A stretch of 64,000 nt of DNA from assembly GCA_964643575.1 (NCBI GenBank), contig CAZXTD010000004.1, positions 1 to 64,000 of the forward strand, in the 5' to 3' direction. This document shows, piece after piece, positions 17,327-26,725 of this stretch (positions are counted from its first letter, which is position 1; each line of letters begins with the position of its first letter). The notes beneath the pieces are model-generated. The model worked only from the letters and a program-made list of their open reading frames with translations, was not told the DNA's origin and searched no databases. The position numbers and the translations under genes are program-made. Origin of the DNA: Glaciecola sp964643575 (lineage in GTDB: Bacteria; Pseudomonadota; Gammaproteobacteria; Enterobacterales; Alteromonadaceae).

Positions 17327-17911
17327 ATGAGTGCAAGTATGCAATTGTACGGGTCGACAACCTCACCTTACGTGCGCCGCTTACGTATTTACATGCAGGA
17401 GCTTGAGCACGAGTTTATCGAGGTTGATATATTCAATAGCAGAGACCGCAGCAGTATTGCAATTGACAACCCGACGCTTAAAATTCCAATGTTAAAGCAC
17501 GACGGGCAGGTAATCCTCGATTCTGGCGTGATTCAGCAATATCTTCAGCAGGTGCTAACATTACCTCAGCTAAGCTGGGACGAACGCAACTTACTGACCA
17601 GTATCGATGCGGTCAACGATTCCCTTGTGCAAATGCTGATACTTTCACGCTCCGAAATAGACACAAGTTCAGACAAAATGTATTTCAGAATACAACGTGA
17701 ACGCATGGATGTCGTATTCGCTCATTTAGAAAAGGCAGCAGAGCAAGGTGCATTTGAACAATGGAATTATCTTTCGATTAGTCTTTACTGTCTGCTAGAT
17801 TGGGTTATGTTTAGAGCATTGCATGATATTTCTAGCTTTAGTTTGTTAAACAAACTTTACCATCAGTGGCATCAGCTGGCTATTTGCCATCAAACTGACC
17901 CTCGCCAATAG
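17327..17911 (+). CDS. Glutathione S-transferase-like protein
   Basis: The 194-residue protein has a thioredoxin-fold GST N-domain: LYGSTTSPYVRRLRIYMQE, then LKIPMLKHDGQVILDSGVIQQYL, which carries the conserved cis-Pro and the DS glutathione-binding pair. An alpha-helical C-domain follows. It does not resemble SspA closely. The substrate and enzymatic activity are unknown. It is on the same strand as erpA, 58 bp downstream. Confidence 0.8.
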   Translation: MSASMQLYGSTTSPYVRRLRIYMQELEHEFIEVDIFNSRDRSSIAIDNPTLKIPMLKHDGQVILDSGVIQQYLQQVLTLPQLSWDERNLLTSIDAVNDSLVQMLILSRSEIDTSSDKMYFRIQRERMDVVFAHLEKAAEQGAFEQWNYLSISLYCLLDWVMFRALHDISSFSLLNKLYHQWHQLAICHQTDPRQ

Positions 17912-17921
17912 CGTTTTTATT

Positions 17922-18875
17922 TTAGGTCGAAAAGTGCACTTCGGCGCGTATGGCAACGCCTGGTGAGGCTCTAAAGTTTTCCTCGCGTAGCCATAAAATA
18001 AAGGGTTCTACTTCTATAAATAGCCAGTCGCGCAACACTTTTCTTTTGTAACGCATGCTCAGTAGCATTTGTTCTTTGCGGTAATTAGGTCGAGACAGGC
18101 CGTCTATCATTGCCGTGAATACGTAGCTCGTGTCGTTCTTGGCCAAATGCAAATATTGGACTTCGTGTCGCCATACCCAATCGTCTGTTTTATCTCTAAA
18201 GCGGAAATTATTATTAAACTCAAAGGCCGACCGGCTATCAAACACATAGCCAAACTCGGCATTTAGCTCAACGCCTAGTTTATCGCCTGAGTACCAATGG
18301 CTCTCAGCATAGTAGTAAAGATTAGCGTCTTTGCTATATTTTATTTCATCCGTATAACGAGCTCTTGTATAAAGCTGGCTGCCGCGCCCAAAACCAACCC
18401 GGTAGGATAGTTTGTCTTTGTCTTCTTGTTTGAATTGCAATGCAAGAACCGTTTGGTCATTGTTGCCAAGCTCATCACGACGAGCTGATTTCAAAGCTTG
18501 TTGATTACCGCTGTCTTCTTCGTCTGACAAAAATAGTTCTACACGGTCTTTTAGTGCGGGAAGGGTAGCACGAATTCTAAATCTAAAGTCAATTTCACTA
18601 AAATCGCCCGAACGAGGCTCCCAACCAAAACGCAATTTGCCCCGTGTAGTGGGTAATGTGTCTTGATTGCCGCCTTCGTGCTTAAACCAGTTATTGATTG
18701 TGTCGGCAGTAGAGTCTACGCCGTAGTTTAAATAACAGTATGCGTCATCTATCGGTCCGAGTTGACCACAAAAATCATAATTTAAATCGTTTATTACTTG
18801 CTTGTCTGGCCGTTCGTTTGACAGAACAACGGCATGCCAAGTATTGAGTAATAAGAAATAAAGACCAAAACGCAA
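17922..18875 (-). CDS. Predicted outer-membrane beta-barrel protein
   Basis: This 317-residue protein begins with a hydrophobic signal-like segment (FGLYFLLLNTWHAVVLS). It continues with alternating amphipathic strands rich in aromatic and charged residues (RGKLRFGWEPRSG, RIRATLPALKDRVELFLSD, KLGVELNAEFGYVF). It ends in VAIRAEVHFST, which fits a barrel C-terminal strand. The start is TTG with no good Shine-Dalgarno, so the true start is uncertain. No family recognised. It is tail-to-tail with the GST-like gene. Confidence 0.65.
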   Translation of the reverse strand: MRFGLYFLLLNTWHAVVLSNERPDKQVINDLNYDFCGQLGPIDDAYCYLNYGVDSTADTINNWFKHEGGNQDTLPTTRGKLRFGWEPRSGDFSEIDFRFRIRATLPALKDRVELFLSDEEDSGNQQALKSARRDELGNNDQTVLALQFKQEDKDKLSYRVGFGRGSQLYTRARYTDEIKYSKDANLYYYAESHWYSGDKLGVELNAEFGYVFDSRSAFEFNNNFRFRDKTDDWVWRHEVQYLHLAKNDTSYVFTAMIDGLSRPNYRKEQMLLSMRYKRKVLRDWLFIEVEPFILWLREENFRASPGVAIRAEVHFST

Positions 18876-19052
18876 CAGTTTAATAATAAATTCACCTTAA
18901 TTAGCTTGTGTTTTGTGCTACGGCTGGATATTTTAGCTCTGTGGTATCTTATACAGTGATTATTAACATTATCTAAGTATAATACCAACACAAGCGAAGC
19001 GCTTATTCAAATAATAATCTTCAATAGCATTTGTATACAAAGAGGGAAAACC

Positions 19053-19313
19053 ATGGGCTTAAGTGTACCCAGTATAATACTGATATTAGTCATCGTGATA
19101 CTGTTGTTTGGCACATCAAAACTAAAAAACATGGGGTCAGATTTAGGATCTGCGCTTAAAGGCTTTAAAAAAGCAGTAAGTGAAGACGACAGTAAAAAAG
19201 ACGATCAACAAGACGCTGATTTTGCGCCGCTTGAAAAGCCCGACCAAAAAACGGCCGATTCAAATGTGCAACAAACGTCTCAAAACGCTGATAAAGAAAA
19301 ACAAGACAAGTAG
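19053..19313 (+). CDS. tatA: Twin-arginine translocase subunit TatA
   Basis: TatA oligomerises to form the export channel for folded twin-arginine precursors. It has 86 residues, with a short N-terminal membrane helix (VPSIILILVIVILLFG), a hinge FGTSKLKNMGSDLGSALKGFKKA (amphipathic helix) and a polar acidic tail. AGAGGGAAAA upstream is a strong ribosome site. It is the first gene of tatABCD. Confidence 0.96.
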   Translation: MGLSVPSIILILVIVILLFGTSKLKNMGSDLGSALKGFKKAVSEDDSKKDDQQDADFAPLEKPDQKTADSNVQQTSQNADKEKQDK

Positions 19314-19331
19314 AAATAAGAACGCTTTTTT

Positions 19332-19988
19332 ATGTTTGATATCGGCTTTTTAGAAATGATGGTGATTGGTGTCCTTGCGCTTTTGGTGCTAGGGCCAGAG
19401 CGTTTGCCGGGCGCGATAAAGTCATGCATGCAAACCGTGCGAAGTATAAAAGAGATGGCAAACGGCTTTAAGCAAGAAGTTTCTGCTCAAATAGATGCCC
19501 ATGAATTACATGCTAATTTAAAAAAGGCTGAAGAATTGGGCATGAAGAATCTTGGTAAAGATATACAAGATTCGGTCAATGAGCTTAAAGAAGCTGCTGC
19601 TTCTGTACAGCGACCCTACCAAAAAGCGAAAGACGAGCTGACAAGCACCGATATTTCCAAGCAAATAGACGAGCGCAGTATTGCCCCACCCGTATCATCA
19701 AATCAGCAATCACAAACCGGCCAAGCTGTAACTGATACGCCTGAAATCGCTTTTCCCTCAAACGAGCCTCAAATCACGCCGCAAAGAGAGTTTGACGATT
19801 ATCAGCATAACGATAACGCGTTATCTGCAGACGGTGAGAGTGGGCAGGCGCAGACTGAGCTTAAGTCTGGAAATAAAAGCGAACAAGCCACAAACGAGCA
19901 GCCCGACAGTAGCTTCGATAACAATCTACTAGACGAAGCGATTTCTAAAAATATGACAAGGCCAACTGTAACCAAACCTCATGAGTGA
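19332..19988 (+). CDS. tatB: Twin-arginine translocase subunit TatB
   Basis: TatB works with TatC in the receptor that binds twin-arginine signal peptides. The N-terminus FDIGFLEMMVIGVLALLVLGPERLPGAIKS is the classic TatB helix and hinge. An amphipathic helix follows to about residue 60. Then comes a long, low-complexity polar tail rich in Gln, Ser and Asp, making the protein 218 residues, longer than the E. coli form (171). Its end overlaps the tatC start by 8 bp. Confidence 0.96.
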   Translation: MFDIGFLEMMVIGVLALLVLGPERLPGAIKSCMQTVRSIKEMANGFKQEVSAQIDAHELHANLKKAEELGMKNLGKDIQDSVNELKEAAASVQRPYQKAKDELTSTDISKQIDERSIAPPVSSNQQSQTGQAVTDTPEIAFPSNEPQITPQREFDDYQHNDNALSADGESGQAQTELKSGNKSEQATNEQPDSSFDNNLLDEAISKNMTRPTVTKPHE

Positions 19989-20739
19989 ACCCGGTACTTT
20001 AATTTCTCATTTAATCGAGCTTCGATCGCGTATTCTTAAAGCGTTGCTTGCAGTTTTAATTGTGTTTTTGTGCTTGTTTTACTTTGCACAAGACCTCTAT
20101 CAATATCTAGCGCTTCCGCTTATTGCCACTTTGCCCGAAGGCTCAACAATGATAGCAACGGCAGTCGCATCGCCCTTTTTAGCGCCTTTTAAACTCACTT
20201 TGGTGCTTTCGTTTTTTATAGCTATTCCGGTTGTGTTATATCAAATATGGGCTTTTGTAGCGCCAGGCTTATACCGAAACGAAAAAAAACTGATTGCGCC
20301 CTTACTCGCGAGCAGCACATTGTTGTTTTACGCCGGTATGGCCTTTGCCTACTATGTTGTTTTCCCTCTCGTATTTATGTTTTTTAATAGCGTAGCGCCA
20401 GAAGGAGTGTTGGTTAGTACCGATATTTCAAGTTACTTAGATTTTGTACTCAAGTTATTTTTTGCCTTTGGTCTTGCATTTGAAGTACCTATCGCGGTCA
20501 TACTCATGTGCTGGACGGGAGCTACTACCGCAGAAAGCCTGCGGAAAAAGCGACCCTATGTCATTGTTGCCGCTTTTGTTATTGGCATGTTGTTAACACC
20601 GCCCGATGTTATTTCGCAGGTCTTGTTGGCCGTACCTATGTGGATTTTGTTTGAAATAGGGGTCATTATTGGTGGCCTTTATGGCAACAAACGTGCGCAA
20701 GAACCGCAAGATGAAGATGAGCCAGAAGACGCCCGTTGA
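19981..20739 (+). CDS. tatC: Twin-arginine translocase subunit TatC
   Basis: TatC is the six-helix core of the Tat receptor. The 252 residues include the N-terminal LISHLIELRSRILKALLAV with the conserved HL.ELR. FALPLI-type periplasmic features and ALAFEVPI (here GLAFEVPIAVIL, with the conserved Phe and Glu) follow, then the VIGMLLTPPDVISQ signature. The start overlaps the tatB end, suggesting translational coupling. Confidence 0.97.
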   Translation: MSEPGTLISHLIELRSRILKALLAVLIVFLCLFYFAQDLYQYLALPLIATLPEGSTMIATAVASPFLAPFKLTLVLSFFIAIPVVLYQIWAFVAPGLYRNEKKLIAPLLASSTLLFYAGMAFAYYVVFPLVFMFFNSVAPEGVLVSTDISSYLDFVLKLFFAFGLAFEVPIAVILMCWTGATTAESLRKKRPYVIVAAFVIGMLLTPPDVISQVLLAVPMWILFEIGVIIGGLYGNKRAQEPQDEDEPEDAR

Positions 20740-20755
20740 GCTTTTCAACAATCAA

Positions 20756-21628
20756 ATGGACACGTGGATTGACACTGGGGTAAACCTTCTCGACCCACGT
20801 TTATGTTCTCCTGATATTTTACATCGCGCCTATGATGCGTATGTTAGGCATATCCTTGTTATTTCATCGACTTTAGACGAATCGGTTGAAGCTCTTGCGC
20901 TTTGTGCTTCTAATAATCATGGTGATACTAACGCACCTCAAAATACCCACAAAAAAGTCAGACTGGCATGCACTGCAGGTATTCATCCTCATCACGCAGA
21001 CAAATACGCTAAAAACGGTCAAGTCATAAGCGATTCAGAGCAAGACTCTGCCAACGGCAATCTTCAATATTGGGCTAAACTTAAACAACTATGTGCCGAT
21101 AAAAATGTGAGCGCAATTGGCGAGTGTGGACTTGATTTTAATCGAAATTTTTCAACTCAAGAGAACCAACTAGCCGTATTTGAGCAACAATTAATCATTG
21201 CTGCTGAGCTTGGCATGGGCGTTTATTTGCATGAACGCGACGCCTTTGACGCACAATTTGCCTTATTGCAGAAGTATGCGAGCCGTCTAAAGTTTATGGT
21301 TGTGCACTGTTTTACCGGTACGCTAGCGCAAATGCTGAAATACCTTGAACTGGGGTGTTTTATTGGCGTAACTGGCTGGCTTTGCGATAACAAACGAGGG
21401 CTAGCACTACAAGAGGCGGTAAAGCATTTGCCGCTTTCACGCTTACTTTTAGAAACAGATGCGCCGTATTTATTTCCAAAAACACTGCGGCCTCGTAAAT
21501 CGACCAATGAGCCTTGCAATATTCCTTATATTGGCAGAGCGCTGGCGGAACAGCTGGAAGAGTCTGAACAGACGGTAAGAAATTATGCGTTTAAAAACGC
21601 AGAACAGCTATTTTTCAATGAGAGGTAG
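20756..21628 (+). CDS. tatD: TatD-family metal-dependent DNase
   Basis: This TIM-barrel metal-dependent hydrolase is linked to DNA repair or degradation and is encoded in the tat operon, although it is not needed for export. Like E. coli TatD, it starts at the GVNL strand (WIDTGVNLLDPRL). It has CTAGIHPHH, IGECGLDFNRNFS, VYLHERDA, VVHCFTG and LLETDAPYLFP with the metal-site His, Glu and Asp residues. The start is uncertain: 20756 matches the family N-terminus, while ATGs at 20711 and 20717 would overlap tatC. About 20 residues are inserted near residue 85-110 (SDSEQDSANG). Confidence 0.92.
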   Translation: MDTWIDTGVNLLDPRLCSPDILHRAYDAYVRHILVISSTLDESVEALALCASNNHGDTNAPQNTHKKVRLACTAGIHPHHADKYAKNGQVISDSEQDSANGNLQYWAKLKQLCADKNVSAIGECGLDFNRNFSTQENQLAVFEQQLIIAAELGMGVYLHERDAFDAQFALLQKYASRLKFMVVHCFTGTLAQMLKYLELGCFIGVTGWLCDNKRGLALQEAVKHLPLSRLLLETDAPYLFPKTLRPRKSTNEPCNIPYIGRALAEQLEESEQTVRNYAFKNAEQLFFNER

Positions 21629-21668
21629 CTGTAGACAATAATCGACAAATTTCACTCAAGAGTAGTAG

Positions 21669-23564
21669 ATGAAAATAGACGTACCACAATTACACAAATT
21701 AAACGCAAGCGCGATTGTGGCCGTGGTGCTCGTTTTTGTCACATTACTACTGATGTTACCTTATTCCCTTACCCAACAGAGCACCCAAAATAGTACCAGT
21801 CTTAGCGCACAATATTTTGTAGACACTTCTTTTAACATTGAGCTTAATGATGCTATTGAGCTAGAAAATGGTGCATGGCAAGCAGTGACAAATTTTAACT
21901 TTGGGCTTGTAAGCGAGCCCCATTGGCTAAAATTCACCGTTGAACCAACCTTGCAAGATGAACAGCGTTTGCTCCTACTGAATTACGGCTTGCTTGACCA
22001 CGTGGACGTTTGGTTTATCTCCAGTTCTTCTGATGGCGCAGAACAAAAAGACGTTATTTCTGCTTTTAGCAGCGGTGATGTCTTTGTTTTTGACAATCGT
22101 GCGATTAAGGTCGAACCTTTCTTATTCCGTGTTCCAGAAATTAATGAGCCACTTACCGTGATTATCAAAGTGAGTAGCAAAGGGCCTCTCAAAGTGCCAA
22201 TGGAGCTTTGGGATGAAGCAAGATTTATCGAATATTCGGGCCTTCAAAAACTATTTTTAGGCCTGTTTTTTGGATTCATGATTGCAATGGCGCTGAGTAA
22301 TTTGTTTATTTACGCGTCAACCCGTAACACGCTGTTTGCTATCTATACTGGCTACGTCACGAGTATAGGTCTTGTAGTAGCAGCCTTACACGGAATAGGC
22401 TTCCATTATCTGTGGCCCAATAATTTATGGTTACAAGAGTTTGCGGTCCCCATATTTGCAAACACCACAATGATATTCATCATTTCGTTGACGATACGTT
22501 TGCTCAACTTAAAAAAGGCTTCGCCAGTCAATTATCGACTTTTGCGTAATGTTCGTTACATCTTTATTATTTTGTTAATTCTTTGCGCATTTATGCCCTA
22601 TCAGGTCGTTATTAAAACAGTTTTAGTCTTACTGGTTATAACCACCCCGATTATCTTAGTTTCTGGTATCACACAGGCCTTAGGCGGCAACACCGTTGCC
22701 CGCTATTTTTGTGGTGCATGGGGCGCGTTGTTGATATCGGGTGTCAGTATTGCCATGGAAAACTTTGGCGTTTATCAATCTCCTATCGATTCAAGCTATT
22801 TGCTAATGGTGGGCGCAGTCACCGAAGCCTCATTGCTTGCCTTAGCATTAGCAGTAAGCTTTTCTGAGCAGTTGTTTAAAGCCAGCAGTGCGCGTAAGAC
22901 TGCTTTGGAAAACGAACAAAAAGCCTTAATAGCCAGAGACGAACTTATCGCTCTGCAAGAAAAAAATCAGGCCGATTTAGAATACAGTATTGAAGAACGC
23001 ACTTTGGAGTTAGAAATTGCGCTCAGAGAATTAAGTGAGAAAAATGTCGAGCTCGAAAAACTCAGTGCGGCAGACCCACTAACTGGACTAATGAATAGGC
23101 GTTTCTTTGACAAACGGTTGCTCGCAGAGACAAGACGAAGCAAGCGTGAACTTACGCCTTTAGGTATTGCGATGTTGGATATTGATCACTTTAAGAAGAT
23201 TAACGATACCTATGGGCATTTATGTGGCGACTATTGTTTAAAATTATTCGCGCAAATGCTGAAAGATGAAGTGAAGCGGCCATCCGACGTTTTATGTCGA
23301 TACGGCGGTGAAGAATTTGTGCTTATCTTACCTAATACTGATATGGCGGGTTTAGAGAAACTCCTTGAACGAGTTCGACATACTGTTGAGAGTAAAAAAA
23401 TTGTATTCGAAGGCATATCACTGTCTATGACAGTAAGTATCGGCGGCTGCTCGCGCGTTATCGCTACGGAAGATGAACATGCATTGTTGGTTGGTTTTGT
23501 TGATAAACAATTGTACCAAGCGAAAGAGTCGGGACGGAATCAGGTTAAAATAGGTAGCTACTGA
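21669..23564 (+). CDS. 7TMR-DISM diguanylate cyclase, I-site intact
   Basis: This is a membrane receptor making c-di-GMP from two GTP. The 631 residues comprise an N-terminal helix, an extracytoplasmic 7TMR-DISM ligand-binding region (about 50-185), seven membrane segments (about 190-405), a coiled-coil linker (about 410-470) and a GGDEF domain. The active loop is GGEEF at 546-550. An RxxD inhibitory site (RPSD) lies exactly five residues before it, so product feedback is expected. It is followed 10 bp later by a paralogue with the same architecture. The ligand is unknown. Confidence 0.92.
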   Translation: MKIDVPQLHKLNASAIVAVVLVFVTLLLMLPYSLTQQSTQNSTSLSAQYFVDTSFNIELNDAIELENGAWQAVTNFNFGLVSEPHWLKFTVEPTLQDEQRLLLLNYGLLDHVDVWFISSSSDGAEQKDVISAFSSGDVFVFDNRAIKVEPFLFRVPEINEPLTVIIKVSSKGPLKVPMELWDEARFIEYSGLQKLFLGLFFGFMIAMALSNLFIYASTRNTLFAIYTGYVTSIGLVVAALHGIGFHYLWPNNLWLQEFAVPIFANTTMIFIISLTIRLLNLKKASPVNYRLLRNVRYIFIILLILCAFMPYQVVIKTVLVLLVITTPIILVSGITQALGGNTVARYFCGAWGALLISGVSIAMENFGVYQSPIDSSYLLMVGAVTEASLLALALAVSFSEQLFKASSARKTALENEQKALIARDELIALQEKNQADLEYSIEERTLELEIALRELSEKNVELEKLSAADPLTGLMNRRFFDKRLLAETRRSKRELTPLGIAMLDIDHFKKINDTYGHLCGDYCLKLFAQMLKDEVKRPSDVLCRYGGEEFVLILPNTDMAGLEKLLERVRHTVESKKIVFEGISLSMTVSIGGCSRVIATEDEHALLVGFVDKQLYQAKESGRNQVKIGSY

Positions 23565-23574
23565 CTATAGACTT

Positions 23575-25485
23575 ATGACTATTTTGTATCCTCGAAAGCG
23601 CAGCGATGAAAGGCTGATACAGGTGGGGCTGATACGGCTCAAAGCTTGGTTTTCGCGCTATTGGATAATAGTATTCGCGCTGGGCTCAATTGTTTTATTA
23701 GTGCAAGCTATCTATATGCTAGGCTTTTTGTCCAAGGGTAGCTACCCCCTACAAAATCTTAAAGTCTACAAAGCACATTACGCTGTTGATATACATGAAA
23801 TACACGCTCTACCTGTTTATAAATGGAAAAATACTGAGCGTTTATTATTCAGTAACACTGACGAAAAAGTTTGGTTAAAATTTGAGATCCCGCCCGATGT
23901 TGCCGAACAAAAAACCTTATTGCGCTTTAACGATCCCCTTATTGATGAAATAGAGCTTTATGTTTTTGAGCACAAAGGTAATGCGGCACAGCTAAAAACA
24001 CAATTAAGCTTGGGTGATACTCTTGCTTTTGAGCAGCGCTTGTTTAATCTGTCAAATGTCGTCGTGCCTTTCAAAGCAAGTAAAAATAGATTGACAGTCT
24101 ACATCGCTGGGTCTTCAAAATTTTCACTTAATCTGTCGATGGGCCTTTGGTCGAGCCAAGACTTTATGGCTTACAACGGACACCATAAAGTTTTCTTTGG
24201 TGCTATTTGCGGTTATATTCTCGCCTTGGTTTGCTACAGCTTGATGATGTTTGCGACGTCACGGAAACCAGAATATATGTGGTATTGCGCATACCTTATT
24301 GGATTTTCTTTGCATATTCTTGCTTTAAGCGGCTTTGGCTATCAATACTTATGGCCTAACTCGCCTGCCTTACAAAGCGTGATGGGCGGCACAACTATTA
24401 GCCTTAGTTTTCTATTTTTAGTGAAGTTTACAGAGATTTTAATTGCGCCATCTAAGCGTATACAAAAAATTGTCTTCAAAATGATTGTCTTTGCATGTTT
24501 AGCTCTAGCGCTGTTGAGTCTACTAACTCTGCATGTTGCCTTTGTAAAACTCACTTTATTATTGATTTTTATTGCGAACGTTTTGATGCCGATACTTTGC
24601 TTTAGCATAGGTATGAAAGGTTCGAAAGTGGCTAAGTTTTTAGGTTTAATGTGGACAATTATGTTCATGGGTGGCGGGGTATCGATGCTCGACCGTTTAC
24701 AAATTATACCACTTTACCTAGACGCGACTTTGACGCTAGTGCTTGCTTTTCATGTAGAAACATTATTGATTTGTAGCGCACTTATTTATGGATATCAAAC
24801 TTCTTTTTATAACACTATCGCATTGAGAGAAGCTGCAATTAAAGACGAAGCCAAAGCAATTATGGCCAAAGACCAAATTCTTTCGATTCAAAAAGATGCT
24901 CAACTAAAACTAGAAGCCCAAGTTAAAGCACAAACTCAACAGCTTGAAGGCGCGCTAAGTGAATTGTCTAAAGCAAGCGTCGAATTAGAGCAACTTAGAA
25001 ATATAGACGGCCTTACAGGCCTGCCAAATCGATTAGCATTTGATGAAGATCTCTTTGCACTCGCCGAGAAAGCAATAGACAAATCTATTAGCTTACAATT
25101 GGCAGTTATCGATATTGACCATTTCAAGCAGGTCAACGACACCTATGGGCATTTGGCTGGCGATGAATGTTTGCGAGTTTTTTCAGGTCTCATTAAAGAA
25201 TGTTTTAATTTATCGGACTACGCCTATTGCAGATATGGTGGTGAAGAGTTTGTACTGGCGAGCCTATTGCCACTTGAACAAGTTGAAGCTCGTTTGAATG
25301 TGTTCAAAGACAGGGTGCAAGCCTTGCAAGTTTGTGCCAACGGGACAAATATTTCGTTCACTGCAAGCGCAGGTTTAGCGGGTGAAAATCTAAAAGATGC
25401 TAACGACACACGAAAACTCTATGCTAAAGCCGATAAAAAACTCTACCAAGCAAAAGAAAGTGGCAGAAATTTAGTGGTGGCCTAA
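23575..25485 (+). CDS. 7TMR-DISM diguanylate cyclase, I-site lost
   Basis: It has the same domain order as the preceding gene (636 residues): an N-terminal helix, a DISM extracytoplasmic domain, seven membrane segments, a coiled coil and GGDEF. The active loop is GGEEF at 555-559 with IDIDHFKQVNDTYGHLAGD intact, so it should be catalytic. The RxxD position five residues upstream has no Arg (the local sequence is FNLSDYAYCRY), so product inhibition at the I-site is probably absent. With a 10-bp spacing it is very likely co-transcribed with its partner. Confidence 0.92.
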   Translation: MTILYPRKRSDERLIQVGLIRLKAWFSRYWIIVFALGSIVLLVQAIYMLGFLSKGSYPLQNLKVYKAHYAVDIHEIHALPVYKWKNTERLLFSNTDEKVWLKFEIPPDVAEQKTLLRFNDPLIDEIELYVFEHKGNAAQLKTQLSLGDTLAFEQRLFNLSNVVVPFKASKNRLTVYIAGSSKFSLNLSMGLWSSQDFMAYNGHHKVFFGAICGYILALVCYSLMMFATSRKPEYMWYCAYLIGFSLHILALSGFGYQYLWPNSPALQSVMGGTTISLSFLFLVKFTEILIAPSKRIQKIVFKMIVFACLALALLSLLTLHVAFVKLTLLLIFIANVLMPILCFSIGMKGSKVAKFLGLMWTIMFMGGGVSMLDRLQIIPLYLDATLTLVLAFHVETLLICSALIYGYQTSFYNTIALREAAIKDEAKAIMAKDQILSIQKDAQLKLEAQVKAQTQQLEGALSELSKASVELEQLRNIDGLTGLPNRLAFDEDLFALAEKAIDKSISLQLAVIDIDHFKQVNDTYGHLAGDECLRVFSGLIKECFNLSDYAYCRYGGEEFVLASLLPLEQVEARLNVFKDRVQALQVCANGTNISFTASAGLAGENLKDANDTRKLYAKADKKLYQAKESGRNLVVA

Positions 25486-25565
25486 CTAAAAAGAGCAGGT
25501 TAAATTTAGTAAGCTTAGGTATACTAAGACTATTACTAAGCTGTTCTTTATATAAAGGTTTATTT

Positions 25566-26576
25566 ATGGCTCTTTTCCTTCCAAGCCGCCCTCGCAGGCT
25601 GCGCCGTACTCAAGCATTGCGTAATTTAGTTAGCGAACATACCTTAAGCCCAGCAGACTTAATCTACCCAATGTTTGTTATTCCGGGTGATAACAAAACT
25701 GAAGTAATCGCGTCAATGCCTGATGTGCACCGCTATAGTATCGACTTGTTGATTAAAGAAGTTGCAGAATGTATTGCGCTTGGAATTGTGCATTTTGCAT
25801 TATTTCCTGTGGTGGAAGGCAGTAAAAAGTCTTTGGATGCAGCAGAAGCGTATAACCCAGACGGCCTTGCTCAGCGAGCAACTCGTGCACTAAAACAGGA
25901 ATTTGGCGACGATATTAGCGTGATCACTGATGTTGCCTTAGACCCATTTACCGAACACGGGCAAGATGGCCTAATAGACGAACAAGGATACGTACTTAAC
26001 GACGAAACAATCGAAGTATTGGTTAAACAAGCTTTATCACATGCACAAGCAGGCGCTGACATTGTTGCTCCCAGCGACATGATGGATGGCAGAATAGGGG
26101 CCATAAGAGATGCCCTTGAAGATGCGGCTTTCACCAATACTTGCATTATGGCTTATGCCGCCAAGTATGCCTCGAGCTACTACGGGCCATTTAGAGACGC
26201 AGTCGGCTCAGCGGGCAACATCAAAGGCGGTAATAAAAAAAGCTATCAAATGAACCCCGCCAACAGCGACGAAGCAATGACCGAAATCGCGCTAGACCTG
26301 CAAGAGGGTGCTGACATGGTCATGGTTAAACCGGGCATGCCTTATTTAGACATTGTACAGCGCTGTAAAAGCGAGTTTAAAGTGCCTACCTTTGCGTACC
26401 AAGTAAGCGGCGAGTATGCAATGCACCAAGCCGCGTTTGCGAATGGGTGGCTTAATAAGGACCAAGTTGTGCTCGAATCTTTGTTGGCATTTAAACGCGC
26501 GGGTGCAGATGGTATTTTGACCTATTTTGCGAAGTATGCAGCAAAAGCGATCAAAGGGTCAGAGTCTTTGAAATAG
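25566..26576 (+). CDS. hemB: Delta-aminolevulinic acid dehydratase (porphobilinogen synthase)
   Basis: It condenses two 5-aminolevulinate molecules into porphobilinogen. It has 336 residues. The segment TDVALDPFTEHGQDGLID lacks the catalytic-zinc cysteines of the E. coli type and matches the Mg-dependent class seen in Pseudomonas. The Schiff-base lysine is in MVKPGMPYLDI, and YQVSGEYAMHQAA is the other active-site strand. The last residues KGSESLK and the approach to the stop codon are encoded by a 21-bp REP-like repeat (26551-26571), so the native C-terminus has been replaced or extended. Confidence 0.96.
   Translation: MALFLPSRPRRLRRTQALRNLVSEHTLSPADLIYPMFVIPGDNKTEVIASMPDVHRYSIDLLIKEVAECIALGIVHFALFPVVEGSKKSLDAAEAYNPDGLAQRATRALKQEFGDDISVITDVALDPFTEHGQDGLIDEQGYVLNDETIEVLVKQALSHAQAGADIVAPSDMMDGRIGAIRDALEDAAFTNTCIMAYAAKYASSYYGPFRDAVGSAGNIKGGNKKSYQMNPANSDEAMTEIALDLQEGADMVMVKPGMPYLDIVQRCKSEFKVPTFAYQVSGEYAMHQAAFANGWLNKDQVVLESLLAFKRAGADGILTYFAKYAAKAIKGSESLK
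26551..26571 (+). repeat. REP-like repeat unit (copy 1) inside the hemB 3' end
   Basis: This is a 21-base imperfect palindrome beginning TCAAAGGGTCA and ending GTCTTTGA, with a 6-bp stem plus one G-T pair. It is identical to the reverse complement of copies near 29.7 and 30.4 kb. It lies wholly within the last codons of hemB. Confidence 0.85.
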
Positions 26577-26725
26577 CCTAGCTCGTGACTAGTTTCTGTC
26601 TGAAAACCCTGGTCCATTAATCTACCGTTAAAAGCCTACCGATTATGCAGTTTTTACGTAATTTAAGACACCAAACTACCCTTAAGTTCTAGAAAGTGCA
26701 AATCAACGGGGTTTGCTGTTTGTAG

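Noticed and set aside
17327..17911. Assignment of the GST-like protein as SspA
   Set aside because: The N-terminal and His-containing loop features of SspA are absent, and the rpsI-rplM neighbours of sspA are not here.
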